Assembly: GCF_015694345.1 (NCBI RefSeq) | Contig: NZ_JADQDC010000001.1 | Span: 519,424-583,423 of the forward strand | Source: Novosphingobium jiangmenense | GTDB lineage: Bacteria > Pseudomonadota > Alphaproteobacteria > Sphingomonadales > Sphingomonadaceae | Direction of reading: 5' to 3' | DNA length: 64,000 bases | In this document: positions 35,834 through 44,764 of the stretch, piece by piece | How positions within the stretch are numbered: position 1 is the stretch's first letter | Layout: each line of letters begins with the position of its first letter | Translations under genes and position numbers: made by a program | The notes under the pieces: generated by a model | What the model saw: only the letters and a program-made list of their open reading frames with translations | Told to the model about the DNA's origin: nothing | The model's database searches: none

Positions 35834-37350
35834 TGAAAACGACCAGACGGGAAGCCCTCGCTGGCGGAATTGCGCTTGCCGCAACCGCCGGCCTCGCAAC
35901 TGAATCCAAAGCGAAAGCGGGAAGCATGAACGACGTGCTCGATACCCATGACTCCCTCGGGCTTGCCGCGCTGGTCAAGGCGCGCAAGGTCTCGCCCACC
36001 GAACTGCTCGAAGCAGCCATCGGCCGGGCCGAGGCCTTGAACCCGCGCTTCAACTTCATGGCGCAGAAGCACTACGACTACGCCCGCAAGGCCCTTGCGG
36101 CGGGCCTGCCGCAAGGTCCGTTCAGCGGCGTGCCGTGGCTGCTCAAGGACCTCAACACCTACATCGCCGGCGAAGTCACTGAAAACGGCAGCCGCCTCTA
36201 CAAGGGCCAGCGCGCCAGCGTGACCTCGGAACTGGTGCGCCGGATCGAGCGCGCCGGCTTCGTCATCTTCGGCAAGACCACCACGCCCGAATTCGGCCTC
36301 ACCGGCACGACCGAAAGCGTGCTGAAGGGCCCCACGCGCAATCCGTGGAACCCTGAGCGCATCGCGGGCGGCTCGTCCGGCGGCGCGGCGGCTGCCGTGG
36401 CGGCAGGCGTGATCCCTGCAGCCCATGCCACCGACGGCGGCGGCTCGATCCGCATTCCGGCGTCGGCCTGCGGCCTGTTCGGCCTCAAGCCCTCGCGCGG
36501 TCGCGTGCCGATGGGCCCTGCCCGCACCGAAGGATGGGGCGGCATGTCGGTCCACCACGCGGTCAGCCGCACCGTGCGCGATTCCGCCGCGATCCTCGAT
36601 GCGACCCATGGGCTGGAAGCAGGCTCGCGCTACAGCGCCCCGACGCCGGAGCGGCCCTACCTGCAAGAAGTCGACCGCGATCCGGGCAAGCTCCGCATCG
36701 CACTGATGCTCAGCCCCTACTCCGGCGCCCCGGTCGATCCCGAAGTGGTCGAAGCCACGCGCGCGGCGGCAAGGCTGCTCGAAGGCCTCGGCCACCATGT
36801 CGAGGAAGCGGCGCCGAAGATCGACATGGCCGTGATCGGCGCCAGCAGCTTCGCGCTGATGGCCTCCTCGGTTGCTGCCGACTGCATCGACCGCGCCAAG
36901 GCGCTGGGCATCGAACTCGGCCCCGACGTGGTCGAGCGTACCACGCTCGACATGATCGCCATGGGCAAGAGCTACACCGGCATGGACTTCGCGCGCGGCA
37001 ACAACGCCTATCAGGCCGCCGCCGTGACCATCGCGCAGTTCATGGAACGCTACGACGTGATCCTCTCGCCCACCCTCTCCGCGCCGCCGCTGCCGCTTGG
37101 CCACATCGGCCTCGATACCGGGCGCAGCATGATGGACTGGGGCCGCGAGGTCGGCACTTTCACCGCGTTCACCGGCATCTACAACGGCACCGGCCAGCCC
37201 TCGATGTCGCTGCCGCTTGCCATGTCGAAGGACGGCCTGCCCATCGGCGTGATGGTCACCGGCCGCTTCGGCGATGAAGGCCTCCTCTTCCGCCTCGCCG
37301 GACAGGTGGAGAAGGCCGCGCCCTGGGCAGGACGACGGGCGAAGGTCTGA
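35833..37350 (+). CDS. Amidase signature enzyme with Tat-like leader
   Basis: A 505-residue amidase. The Ser-cisSer-Lys triad is Lys105 (WLLKD), the GGSSGG Ser pair at 181-182 and the nucleophile Ser205 in DGGGSIRIPAS. The N-terminus MKTTRREALAGGIALAATAG looks like a twin-arginine export signal, giving a periplasmic enzyme. ATG at 35833 shares a base with the Rieske stop; the codon before it (GTG, 35830) is an alternative. It probably cleaves an amide in the substrate or an amide-linked conjugate. Confidence 0.92.
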   Translation: MKTTRREALAGGIALAATAGLATESKAKAGSMNDVLDTHDSLGLAALVKARKVSPTELLEAAIGRAEALNPRFNFMAQKHYDYARKALAAGLPQGPFSGVPWLLKDLNTYIAGEVTENGSRLYKGQRASVTSELVRRIERAGFVIFGKTTTPEFGLTGTTESVLKGPTRNPWNPERIAGGSSGGAAAAVAAGVIPAAHATDGGGSIRIPASACGLFGLKPSRGRVPMGPARTEGWGGMSVHHAVSRTVRDSAAILDATHGLEAGSRYSAPTPERPYLQEVDRDPGKLRIALMLSPYSGAPVDPEVVEATRAAARLLEGLGHHVEEAAPKIDMAVIGASSFALMASSVAADCIDRAKALGIELGPDVVERTTLDMIAMGKSYTGMDFARGNNAYQAAAVTIAQFMERYDVILSPTLSAPPLPLGHIGLDTGRSMMDWGREVGTFTAFTGIYNGTGQPSMSLPLAMSKDGLPIGVMVTGRFGDEGLLFRLAGQVEKAAPWAGRRAKV

Positions 37351-37431
37351 CCTTCGCCCCTAGAGCGCCAACATTGAGAAACCGACCTCCGGGGAATTGC
37401 ATCTTTTGCAAACCCGTCAGGTTCGGAAACC

Positions 37432-37508
37432 CTCCCCGCTGCGACTAAGGCGCACCAGCAGTGCGCCAAGTCTCGCTCCCCTCCCTCAAGGGAGGGGCGG
37501 GGGTGGGT
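37432..37508. repeat. REP-like palindrome, CCCCTCCCT family
   Basis: CCCCTCCCT-CA-AGGGAGGGG (37478-37497), preceded by GGCGCAC/GTGCGCC inverted repeat and CCTCCCCGCTGCGACTAA. Same family as 21338-21437 and 30252-30371. It lies between convergent amidase and Lrp genes. Confidence 0.75.
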
Positions 37509-37577
37509 TTACGATGGTTGTGCTTACAAAAGACATTAGCGCCAACACACAGGCCAGATCACTCAGGCCCCAATCAC

Positions 37578-38072
37578 TCAGGCCCCGTCATCGTCCTCGA
37601 TGACGGCAGGCCGGGTGATCTTGGCCATGCGCGAATTGTACTTGGCCGTGCGCACCGCGATCGAGGTTTCGACGTGGTGCACCCCCTCGATCGCCAGGAT
37701 CTGGTCCGAGGCGAGTTCGACCAGCGTGTCGAGTTCCTCGATCAGGCAGATCGCGGTGATGTTGAGCTGGCCCATGGTGATCAGCACCGCGTTGATCCCC
37801 GGCGTATCCGCCACGGCCTGCGCCACTTCGCGCACGCGGTGGACATCGGCCTTGATGTTGATGAAGGCGAGGCGCGCGCGCTGGCCCACATCGAAGCCGG
37901 TGATCGCGGTGAAGGCAATCAGCCCCTCCTGCTGCAACCGCTTGATCCGCCCGCGCACGGTGCCCTCGGTCACCCCGAGGGCCACCGCGATCTTGCGGTT
38001 GGACACGCGCGCATCGCTCGACAGCATCTCGATCAGCTGACGGTCGGTGGCGTCGAGCGTGGGCGCGGCCAT
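37578..38072 (-). CDS. Lrp/AsnC-family transcriptional regulator
   Basis: A 164-residue regulator with an N-terminal winged helix (LDATDRQLIEMLSSDARVSN, then RKIAVALGVTEGTVRGRIKR) and a C-terminal RAM ligand/oligomer domain (GQLNITAICLIEE). ATG at 38072 was preferred because the longer frame runs into the upstream flavoenzyme gene. It is 14 bp downstream of that gene, so it is probably co-transcribed. Its HTH is very like those at 50261 and 50752. Confidence 0.9.
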   Translation of the reverse strand: MAAPTLDATDRQLIEMLSSDARVSNRKIAVALGVTEGTVRGRIKRLQQEGLIAFTAITGFDVGQRARLAFINIKADVHRVREVAQAVADTPGINAVLITMGQLNITAICLIEELDTLVELASDQILAIEGVHHVETSIAVRTAKYNSRMAKITRPAVIEDDDGA

Positions 38073-38086
38073 TGGCGGGCGGTCCC

Positions 38087-40216
38087 TCAGGCCCCGGCGA
38101 GCTCGCGCACGGCATCTGCCGCGCCGCGCATGGCGCCTTCGATATAGCCGACGCCGTTGGCATCGCCCACCGCGCGGACATCGAACCCGGCCGCGCGTAG
38201 GCTCTCGGCCAGCGACAGGTCGCCCTCGGCTCCCTTGGCGACGATGACGTTGCCCGCCGGCACGCTCACCTGCTCGCCCGCGATGTTGGTGAAGCTCACG
38301 CTGTCCTTGCCGATGACGATGTTGCTCGCCCCGCCGTGCAGGCCGACGCCGTGTTCGGCCAGTTCCGACATGATCCGCATGCGGCGCACCAGCGTCAGCC
38401 CCTTGCCCAACCGCGGCGCTTCCTCGATCACGTTGACGGTGCGCCCGCGCTCGCTGAGGAATTCGGCGAGTTCGAGGCCGACCAGCTCGCCACCGATGAT
38501 CGTCACGCTGTCGGCCAGCGGCATCCACGCATGCGTCGCCTTGCGCACCAGCGCGAGGTTGGCGGTCGCCCCGGTCGCCGCGCCGACCTTGGTGGCCAGC
38601 CGCGTGAACAGCCCGGTCTTGCGCTTCAGTTCGGCGCTGTCCTCGCCCAGCATCATGCCGCGCATGTCATCGCCCGAATAGACGTGGTCCTGATCGTTGC
38701 CGGGGATCGAAGGCATCCCGCGCACCGCCCCGCTCGCCACGATCACCGCCTCGGCCCCGATCGAGCGCAGCAGTTCGGGCGTCGCCAGCGTCGAAAGCTT
38801 CACCTCCACGCCCGCTTCGGCCACTTCGCGCTTGAGCCATTCCAGCACGCGCTCGTTGGGTTCATAGGCCAGGCTGGCAAAGCGCAGCGTGCCGCCCAGC
38901 CGGTCCGATTTCTCGATCAGCGTCACCTTGTGGCCCAGCGCCGCCAGCCTGCGCGCCGATTCCATGCCGCCGGGGCCGCCGCCGACCACCGCGAACTTGC
39001 GCGGTGACGTGGCAGGCTTGACCGCGCCCTTGAATTCCAGCCCGAGATCCGGGTTCACCGCACAGCGCGCGCTCTCGCCCATGTAGATCGCGCTGACGCA
39101 GGTGTAGCAATAGACGCAAGGGCGCACCTTGTCCGGCTCGCCCTGGGTCAGCTTCCTCGGCAGGTGCGGATCGGCGAGCAACTTGCGGCCCATCGAAACG
39201 AAGTCCGCCTCGCCCTTGCCGATCGTCGCCTCGGCGGTATCCACCTCGATGCGCCCAGCCCCGATCACCGGGATCGAGACCACCTCGCGGATCGCCTTGG
39301 CGGCGGGGAGGTTCCAGTCCTCGATGTGCGGGATGTTCGATTCCGAATGGAGCTTGCCCACGGCGGTATCGTGGTACGCCGTCACTGCAATCGCATCGAC
39401 GCCCGCCGCCTCGACCAGCTTGGCCGCTTCCTTGGCGAGTTCCAGCGTGATGCCGCCGGGCTTGCCCACTTCGCGCGAATCGAGCTTGATCCACACCGGG
39501 AAGTCCTTGCCCACTTCGGCGCGGATCGCGCGGATCACGTCGCAGGTCAGGCGCAGGCGGTTCTCGGTGCTGCCGCCGTACTGGTCGGTGCGGGTGTTGG
39601 TATAGGGCGAGGTGAACGAGGACAGCAGGTAGCCGTGCCCGCCGTGGATCTCCACGCCGTCAAAGCCCGCTTCCTTGGCCCGCCGCGCCCCTTGCGCGAA
39701 CTGGCTGACGGCAAGATCGATGTCCTCCTGCGTCAGCACGTGCAGCTCCGGCATCTTCATGCCCGCCAGCGCCTGCAGCTCCTCCATCAGGAAGTAGTCG
39801 ATGAAGCTGCCCTTGGGCGCGGGCGGCACCGCCGGGCCCCACAGCTTGTGGCCCCAGCGGTTGAACGAATAGCCTGCCACGAACCCGCCATGATGCAGCT
39901 GCGCGGCAATCTTGGCGCCGTGCTTGTGCACGCGGTCGGTCATTTCCTTCAGCTTGGGAATGAAGCGGTCATCCGAGATCGCGGTCTGCCCCATGGCCAC
40001 CGCGCCGACCGGCCAGGCCACGCCCGCCACGCCCGAGACGATCAGCCCGACGCCGCCCTTGGCCTGCTCCTCGTGGTAGGCCATGATCCGCTCGCCCACG
40101 GTGCCGTCGTCTTCCGACATGCTCACCCCCATCGCGGCCACGGCGATGCGGTTGCGGGTCTCCATCGTGCCGATGCGGCCCGGCGAAAGCAGGTGGGGGT
40201 AGCGGTTCGAGGTCAT
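38087..40216 (-). CDS. FadH/BaiCD-type FMN-4Fe4S-FAD oxidoreductase
   Basis: A 709-residue protein with three parts. The N-terminal FMN TIM barrel of the old yellow enzyme type includes HHGGF and EIHGGHGYLL. A [4Fe-4S] motif, CVYCYTCVSAIYMGESARC, follows. The C-terminal FAD/NAD domains begin VVGGGPGGMESAR and include IIGGELVG. This is the architecture of 2,4-dienoyl-CoA reductase and bile-acid ene-reductases, so an enone or dienoyl reduction is likely. Co-transcribed with the Lrp gene downstream. Confidence 0.93.
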   Translation of the reverse strand: MTSNRYPHLLSPGRIGTMETRNRIAVAAMGVSMSEDDGTVGERIMAYHEEQAKGGVGLIVSGVAGVAWPVGAVAMGQTAISDDRFIPKLKEMTDRVHKHGAKIAAQLHHGGFVAGYSFNRWGHKLWGPAVPPAPKGSFIDYFLMEELQALAGMKMPELHVLTQEDIDLAVSQFAQGARRAKEAGFDGVEIHGGHGYLLSSFTSPYTNTRTDQYGGSTENRLRLTCDVIRAIRAEVGKDFPVWIKLDSREVGKPGGITLELAKEAAKLVEAAGVDAIAVTAYHDTAVGKLHSESNIPHIEDWNLPAAKAIREVVSIPVIGAGRIEVDTAEATIGKGEADFVSMGRKLLADPHLPRKLTQGEPDKVRPCVYCYTCVSAIYMGESARCAVNPDLGLEFKGAVKPATSPRKFAVVGGGPGGMESARRLAALGHKVTLIEKSDRLGGTLRFASLAYEPNERVLEWLKREVAEAGVEVKLSTLATPELLRSIGAEAVIVASGAVRGMPSIPGNDQDHVYSGDDMRGMMLGEDSAELKRKTGLFTRLATKVGAATGATANLALVRKATHAWMPLADSVTIIGGELVGLELAEFLSERGRTVNVIEEAPRLGKGLTLVRRMRIMSELAEHGVGLHGGASNIVIGKDSVSFTNIAGEQVSVPAGNVIVAKGAEGDLSLAESLRAAGFDVRAVGDANGVGYIEGAMRGAADAVRELAGA

Positions 40217-40297
40217 TCGGGCAGCTCCGTGCTACCGGAGCGAGAAGCGAGGCACCGCAATGCGCGCCTTACCCTTCACCCCCGGTGTTTATCGCTT

Positions 40298-40307
40298 ATT
40301 GCGTAAT
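40298..40307 (-). promoter_or_regulatory. ATTGCGTAAT element upstream of the FadH-type gene
   Basis: ATTGCGTAAT lies 82-91 bp upstream of the ATG at 40216. It differs from the recurrent AATGCGTA by one base. The surrounding 157-bp gap (40217-40373) also separates the convergently arranged LuxR gene end. Confidence 0.3.
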
Positions 40308-40373
40308 CCATGATCGATTGAATTACGATTTTCAAGGGGAATAGCCATAGGGCTGGCGCGAACTTCGCAAAAC

Positions 40374-41570
40374 CTATCCACCCAGCGACGCAAGCAGCGC
40401 CACCAGCTGCGCCTGCCGCCGCACCCCGGTCTTGGCGAAGACCGCGCGCAACTGCACTTTGGCGGTGTTGTGCGCGATGCCCAGCGCCCTTGCCGCTTCG
40501 ACCAGGCTCATCCCCTCGCCCAGCACCGCGGCAAGGCGCGCCTCGGCCATGGTCAGCCCGAGCAGGTCGCGAAGGCCCTGCGGGTCGCGACGGGTCTCCG
40601 GCCCCGATTGGCGATTCGGCCGCGCCAGGAACAGCGCCAGCGCCCCCGCGCCCGAATGGATCGCGCTCAATTCCACCGGCCTTGCCGTGACGACGAGATC
40701 GCCATGCACGGGCCGCTCGATGCGAAAGCGGGTGAGCGGGCCGGACGAGGCATCGGCGAGGACTTCGCCCACCAGTTTCTGATGCGCGCCATCGGCAAAG
40801 GCCAGCTCCTCGCCCCGCCTGCGCAGCCCTTCGTCCTCGGCCATCAGGCTTTCGGCCAGCGCATTGCTGCTGACGATGCGGCGATTTCGGTCGAGCACCA
40901 GCAGGGCGAGCCCCAGCCCTTGCGCGGTCGCATGGAACATGCCGTGTTCGGCCCCGGCAAACTGCAGCTTCTCGAACAGGGTCACGGCGATGCGCAGGTG
41001 CTGCGCCAGCGCCTGCAGCCGCGCCCGCTCCTCGCGCGTGAAATCGGGCAGCGAATTGTGACGGCTGACGCGGAAGCGGGCCTCGTAGCGCCCTTCGTCC
41101 GGCCTTCCGCCCGCACTCCCGCCAAAGTGCAGGTCGATCCCCAGCACCTGATCGAACCCGCTGCGCGCCATCGCCTCGCGATAAGTGGCAAAGGCATCCG
41201 GCGACAGCCCGTCCATGAACTCGGCATAGGACGTCACCACGCCGTCGGGCAGGCCCTGGAACGGGTCCTCGGCAAACAGCGTCTCGGTGTAGGCGGCATC
41301 GAATTCGGCATCCGATCCCGGCGTCAGGAACGTGGCGGGCTGGCGCTTGCCGGGAGCGGTGATGATCAGCGTGGCAAAGCTCGCGTCCATCCACCGCGCC
41401 AGCGCCTCGAGGAACGCGCGCCACGGCGGAGTCTCGCCGACACCGGCATAGAGCCGGGCCAGAACATCGGAAAATCCGTTATCGATCGCGCCACCGCCCA
41501 TCGCACCAGCATAGGCAAGCGAAGGGCAATCCGACAACTGCGATGGCGCAGCCATGGCGAATTGCGCCAT
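40374..41570 (-). CDS. LuxR-family transcriptional regulator
   Basis: A 398-residue regulator. The C-terminal LuxR helix-turn-helix is GLTMAEARLAAVLGEGMSLV, followed by ARALGIAHNTAKVQLRAVFAKTG. The N-terminal 300 residues contain a PAS-like segment (LVLDRNRRIVSSNALAESLMAEDEG), so it may sense a ligand or redox state. No autoinducer-binding domain is obvious. It is divergent from the flavin reductase gene, with an inverted repeat between them. The start chosen is the first ATG. Confidence 0.85.
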   Translation of the reverse strand: MAQFAMAAPSQLSDCPSLAYAGAMGGGAIDNGFSDVLARLYAGVGETPPWRAFLEALARWMDASFATLIITAPGKRQPATFLTPGSDAEFDAAYTETLFAEDPFQGLPDGVVTSYAEFMDGLSPDAFATYREAMARSGFDQVLGIDLHFGGSAGGRPDEGRYEARFRVSRHNSLPDFTREERARLQALAQHLRIAVTLFEKLQFAGAEHGMFHATAQGLGLALLVLDRNRRIVSSNALAESLMAEDEGLRRRGEELAFADGAHQKLVGEVLADASSGPLTRFRIERPVHGDLVVTARPVELSAIHSGAGALALFLARPNRQSGPETRRDPQGLRDLLGLTMAEARLAAVLGEGMSLVEAARALGIAHNTAKVQLRAVFAKTGVRRQAQLVALLASLGG

Positions 41571-41601
41571 ACCGTGGACCGAAGGGGTTTGAACCTTTGC
41601 A

Positions 41602-41635
41602 TTTGCGTAACTCGAGGTCTATAACATAGCGCAAA
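41602..41635. promoter_or_regulatory. TTTGCG-N22-CGCAAA inverted repeat between luxR and flavin reductase
   Basis: TTTGCG (41602-41607, within TTTGCGTAA) and CGCAAA (41630-41635) are 22 bp apart in the 125-bp divergent gap. Possibly a binding site for the adjacent LuxR protein or the regulator of the AATGCGTA sites. Confidence 0.4.
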
Positions 41636-41695
41636 CGTTGCATGCAGTCCGGATTCGCCCCAGGTTCGCGGATCACCGGAACGAGGGGAGCCAGA

Positions 41696-42229
41696 TTGAC
41701 CGAGACCACGCCACCGCTCGACGCCCGTCTCAAGCGCGTGCTGCGCTTCATGCCGGCACCGCTCGGCATCGTCACCAGCTTCGATCCCGAAAGCGGCGAT
41801 CCGGTCGGCCTCGCCATGTCGGCGCTGATGCCGGTGTGCCTCGATCCCCCGGCCATGGCGATCTGCGTCAACCGTTCGGGCAGCGCGCACGATGCGATGA
41901 TGCGCGCCGGGCGCTTCTGCATCAACCTGCTGCAGGCCGGACAGGACGGCCACGTCGCGCCTTTCGCCGATCCCGCCGCGCGCGGGACGCGGTTCAAGCA
42001 GGACGACTGGCGCCAGCACGTCCACCACGCGCATGCCAAAGAATCTCTCAGGGGCGTCTGGTACATCGACAACGCCCCCGCCGCGATCTTCTGCACGATC
42101 CGCGAGTCCGTCAGCTTCGGCACGCACGACCTGCTGGTGGGCGAGGTCGACGACCTGATCACCTCGGGCAGCGACGACATCCTCGGCTGGGCCAACGGCT
42201 CGCTCTACCGGCCCGCTCCCCTTTCCTGA
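41696..42229 (+). CDS. Flavin reductase-like protein (HpaC/HsaB type)
   Basis: About 177 residues of the FMN-binding split-barrel flavin reductase family: LPRFMPAPLGIVTSF-like start (here LKRVLRFMPAPLGIVTSF), GLAMSALMPVCLDPP and GRFCINLL. It would supply reduced flavin to a flavin-dependent monooxygenase such as the one at 46777. TTG at 41696 is preferred because GAGGGGAG lies 5 bp upstream; an in-frame ATG at 41642 adds 18 residues without a good ribosome-binding site. It is 11 bp upstream of the NTF2-like gene. Confidence 0.87.
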   Translation: MTETTPPLDARLKRVLRFMPAPLGIVTSFDPESGDPVGLAMSALMPVCLDPPAMAICVNRSGSAHDAMMRAGRFCINLLQAGQDGHVAPFADPAARGTRFKQDDWRQHVHHAHAKESLRGVWYIDNAPAAIFCTIRESVSFGTHDLLVGEVDDLITSGSDDILGWANGSLYRPAPLS

Positions 42230-42240
42230 AAGCACGACCC

Positions 42241-42870
42241 ATGACCGACGCATCTCTCCTCGCCCGCATCGACCGGCTGGAATCGCTCGACGCGATCCGC
42301 CAGCTGCCCGCCAAGTATTCGCTCGCGCTCGACATGCGCGATGGCGATGCCTGGGTGAACCTGTTCCCCGAGGACGTCCGCGTCGGCGGCGGAAAAAGCG
42401 GGCGCAAGGCCCTGCGCGACTGGTTCGACGAGACCCACTCGATGCAGTTCGACGGCACCAGCCACCACATCGGCGGCCACATCATCGATTTCGACGATCC
42501 CGACCATGCGCAGGGCGTGGTCTATTCCAAGAACGAGCACGAATGCGGCGCCGAATGGGTGCTGATGCAGATGATGTACTTCGACCAGTACGAGCGCATC
42601 GACGGTCGCTGGTACTTCCGCCGCCGCCTGCCGCTCTACTGGTACGCCAGCGACATCAACAAGTCGCCGGTCGGTGACCGCAAGATGCGCTGGCCCGGCG
42701 TGCCGCCCTATCACGGCAGCTTCCATGACCTGTTCCCGAGCTGGAAGACCTACTGGGCGCGCAATGGCCAGCCGCACGACGGCCCGGTCGAACCCGCCGC
42801 CCCGCTCGAGAAGTTCATCGAGACGATGCGTCGTGGCGCCCCCCTGCCCAAGCCCCGCGTGCGGAGCTGA
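42241..42870 (+). CDS. NTF2-like/SnoaL_4-type protein
   Basis: A 209-residue NTF2-like protein with KYSLALDMRDGDAWVNLFPE and TSHHIGGHIIDF, as in the other three such proteins here. Longer than those three, with a C-terminal tail (GPVEPAAPLEKFIETMRRG). ATG at 42241 lies 11 bp after the flavin reductase. It precedes the old yellow enzyme gene by 5 bp. Function not assignable; isomerase or dehydratase chemistry is the family norm. Confidence 0.82.
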   Translation: MTDASLLARIDRLESLDAIRQLPAKYSLALDMRDGDAWVNLFPEDVRVGGGKSGRKALRDWFDETHSMQFDGTSHHIGGHIIDFDDPDHAQGVVYSKNEHECGAEWVLMQMMYFDQYERIDGRWYFRRRLPLYWYASDINKSPVGDRKMRWPGVPPYHGSFHDLFPSWKTYWARNGQPHDGPVEPAAPLEKFIETMRRGAPLPKPRVRS

Positions 42871-42875
42871 TCCGG

Positions 42876-43946
42876 ATGGCCGACGTCTTCTCGCCCGTCC
42901 GCATTGGCGATCTCGAATTGCGCAACCGCGTGGTCATGGCCCCGATGACGCGCGACCGCGCCGGACCGCATGACGAGCCGACCGACCTCATGGTCGAATA
43001 CTACCGCCAGCGCGCCTCGGCGGGCCTTATCGTCACCGAAGGCACCCAGCCCTCGCCCAATGGCAAGGGCTACTGGCGCACGCCGGGGATTCATTCGCGC
43101 GAGCAGGTCGCAGGCTGGCGCAAGGTGGCCGATGCGGTCCATGGGCAAGGCGGCCTCATCGCCATGCAGCTGATGCACGTCGGCCGCGCCGCTGTCCGCG
43201 CCAACAAGGCGGACGATGCCGAAACCGTTGCCCCCAGCGCGATCCCCTGCCCCGATCCAATCCCCGGACCCGATGGCGTCCCCGTCGCCACCGAAATGCC
43301 CCGCGCCCTGGCAGCGCACGAGATCCCCGGCGTCATCGCCGAATACGTCGCCGCCGCGCGCAATGCCCGCGCCGCCGGGATCGACGCGGTCGAGCTGCAC
43401 TGCGCCTCCGGCTACCTGCCGATGCAGTTCCTCTCCTCCAACTCCAACCAGCGCGAGGACGCCTATGGCGGCAGCGCGGCAAACCGCGTCCGCTTCGTGG
43501 TCGAGACGCTTTCCGCCCTTGCCGCAGCCATCGGCCCGGGCCGCGTCGGTTTTCGCATCTGCCCCGGCGTCACCTTCAACGGCATGGCCGATGCCGACCC
43601 TGCCGAGACCTACGCCACGCTGCTTAAGGCCGTGGACGGCATGGGCCTTGCCTACTGCCACCTGATCCACATTCCCAATGCGGGCTTCGACTCGCTGGAA
43701 CTCGTTCGCGCCAACTGGTCCGGCCCGGTGATCGAAAACTGCGGCCTCACGCTCGACAAGGCCAATGCCGTGATCGGCGAAGGCAAGGCCGAGGCCGTCT
43801 CGTTCGGCTACGCCTATATCGCCAACCCCGATCTGGTTGAGCGCTTCCGCTCCGGCGCAGCCCTCGCCAAGGGCGACCGCACCACCTTCTACACCGGCCA
43901 CGGCGACGACGCGCGCGGCTATACCGACTACCCCTTCGCGGGCTGA
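42876..43946 (+). CDS. Old yellow enzyme homologue (NADH:flavin oxidoreductase)
   Basis: A 356-residue FMN TIM barrel related to NemA and OYE. NRVVMAPMTRDRAG at the N-terminus and FGYAYIANPDLVERF near the C-terminus are diagnostic. The active-site HxxN/HxxH pair is HCASGYL here: His175 is kept but the second residue is Ser178, so substrate activation may differ. Likely reduces an alpha,beta-unsaturated ketone. An SDR gene follows 9 bp later. Confidence 0.92.
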   Translation: MADVFSPVRIGDLELRNRVVMAPMTRDRAGPHDEPTDLMVEYYRQRASAGLIVTEGTQPSPNGKGYWRTPGIHSREQVAGWRKVADAVHGQGGLIAMQLMHVGRAAVRANKADDAETVAPSAIPCPDPIPGPDGVPVATEMPRALAAHEIPGVIAEYVAAARNARAAGIDAVELHCASGYLPMQFLSSNSNQREDAYGGSAANRVRFVVETLSALAAAIGPGRVGFRICPGVTFNGMADADPAETYATLLKAVDGMGLAYCHLIHIPNAGFDSLELVRANWSGPVIENCGLTLDKANAVIGEGKAEAVSFGYAYIANPDLVERFRSGAALAKGDRTTFYTGHGDDARGYTDYPFAG

Positions 43947-43955
43947 GAGGAACCG

Positions 43956-44747
43956 ATGGCAGGACTGATCAAGGGGCGCAGCGCGCTCGTCACCGGCGGC
44001 GGACAAGGCGTCGGCCAGGGCATCGCCCGCGCACTCGCCGCTGAAGGCGCAGACGTGATGATCGCCCAGCGCAATCTCGATGCCGCCGAGGCCGAAGCCG
44101 CCCACTTGCGCGAGGCATACGGCGTCAACGCCATCGCCCGTCAGGTCGACGTGACCGCGCGCGGCGAGGTTGATGCCATGATCGAGGCCTGCGCCGCCGC
44201 GTTCGGGCGGCTCGACATTCTCGTCAACAATGCCGGCGGCAGCTTCCCCAAGCGCTTCGAGAACCACACCGACGAGGACATGGAAGGCGCCTTCCTGCTC
44301 AACTACTGGTCGGCGTTCTGGGCCATGCGCGCCGCCTTCCCGCTGATGAAGGCGCAGAAGTATGGGCGGATCATCAACCTCGGCTCATTGAACGGCGTCA
44401 ACGCGCACATGTTCACCGTAGCCTATAACGCCAGCAAGGAAGCGGTGCGCGCGTTGACCCGCACTGCTGCGGTCGAATGGGGCACCCACGGCATCACCGC
44501 CAACGTCATCTGCCCCTCGGCCCTGAGCCCCGCCGCGCGCGACTATTTCGACGCGAACCCGGAAATGGCGCAGGCGATCCTCGGCCAGGTCCCGGTCGGG
44601 CGCTTCGGGCAAGCCGCTGCCGACATTGGCCCGGTCGCACTGTTCCTCGCCAGCGAGGCATCGAGCTACATGACCGGCAACACGCTCTACGTCGATGGCG
44701 GCGGACACATCAACGGCGTCGCCTGGCGGCCTGAAGTAGAGGCCTGA
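43956..44747 (+). CDS. SDR family oxidoreductase
   Basis: A 263-residue classical SDR: TGGGQGVGQG, NNAGG, a catalytic Ser in NLGSLNG, YNASK and VDGGG. It ends with the tail HINGVAWRPEVEA. It shares the unusual GGGQGVGQG cofactor loop with the SDR at 29473. Co-transcribed with the old yellow enzyme upstream and another SDR 17 bp downstream. Confidence 0.91.
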   Translation: MAGLIKGRSALVTGGGQGVGQGIARALAAEGADVMIAQRNLDAAEAEAAHLREAYGVNAIARQVDVTARGEVDAMIEACAAAFGRLDILVNNAGGSFPKRFENHTDEDMEGAFLLNYWSAFWAMRAAFPLMKAQKYGRIINLGSLNGVNAHMFTVAYNASKEAVRALTRTAAVEWGTHGITANVICPSALSPAARDYFDANPEMAQAILGQVPVGRFGQAAADIGPVALFLASEASSYMTGNTLYVDGGGHINGVAWRPEVEA

Positions 44748-44764
44748 AATAGAGGAATGCGCAG

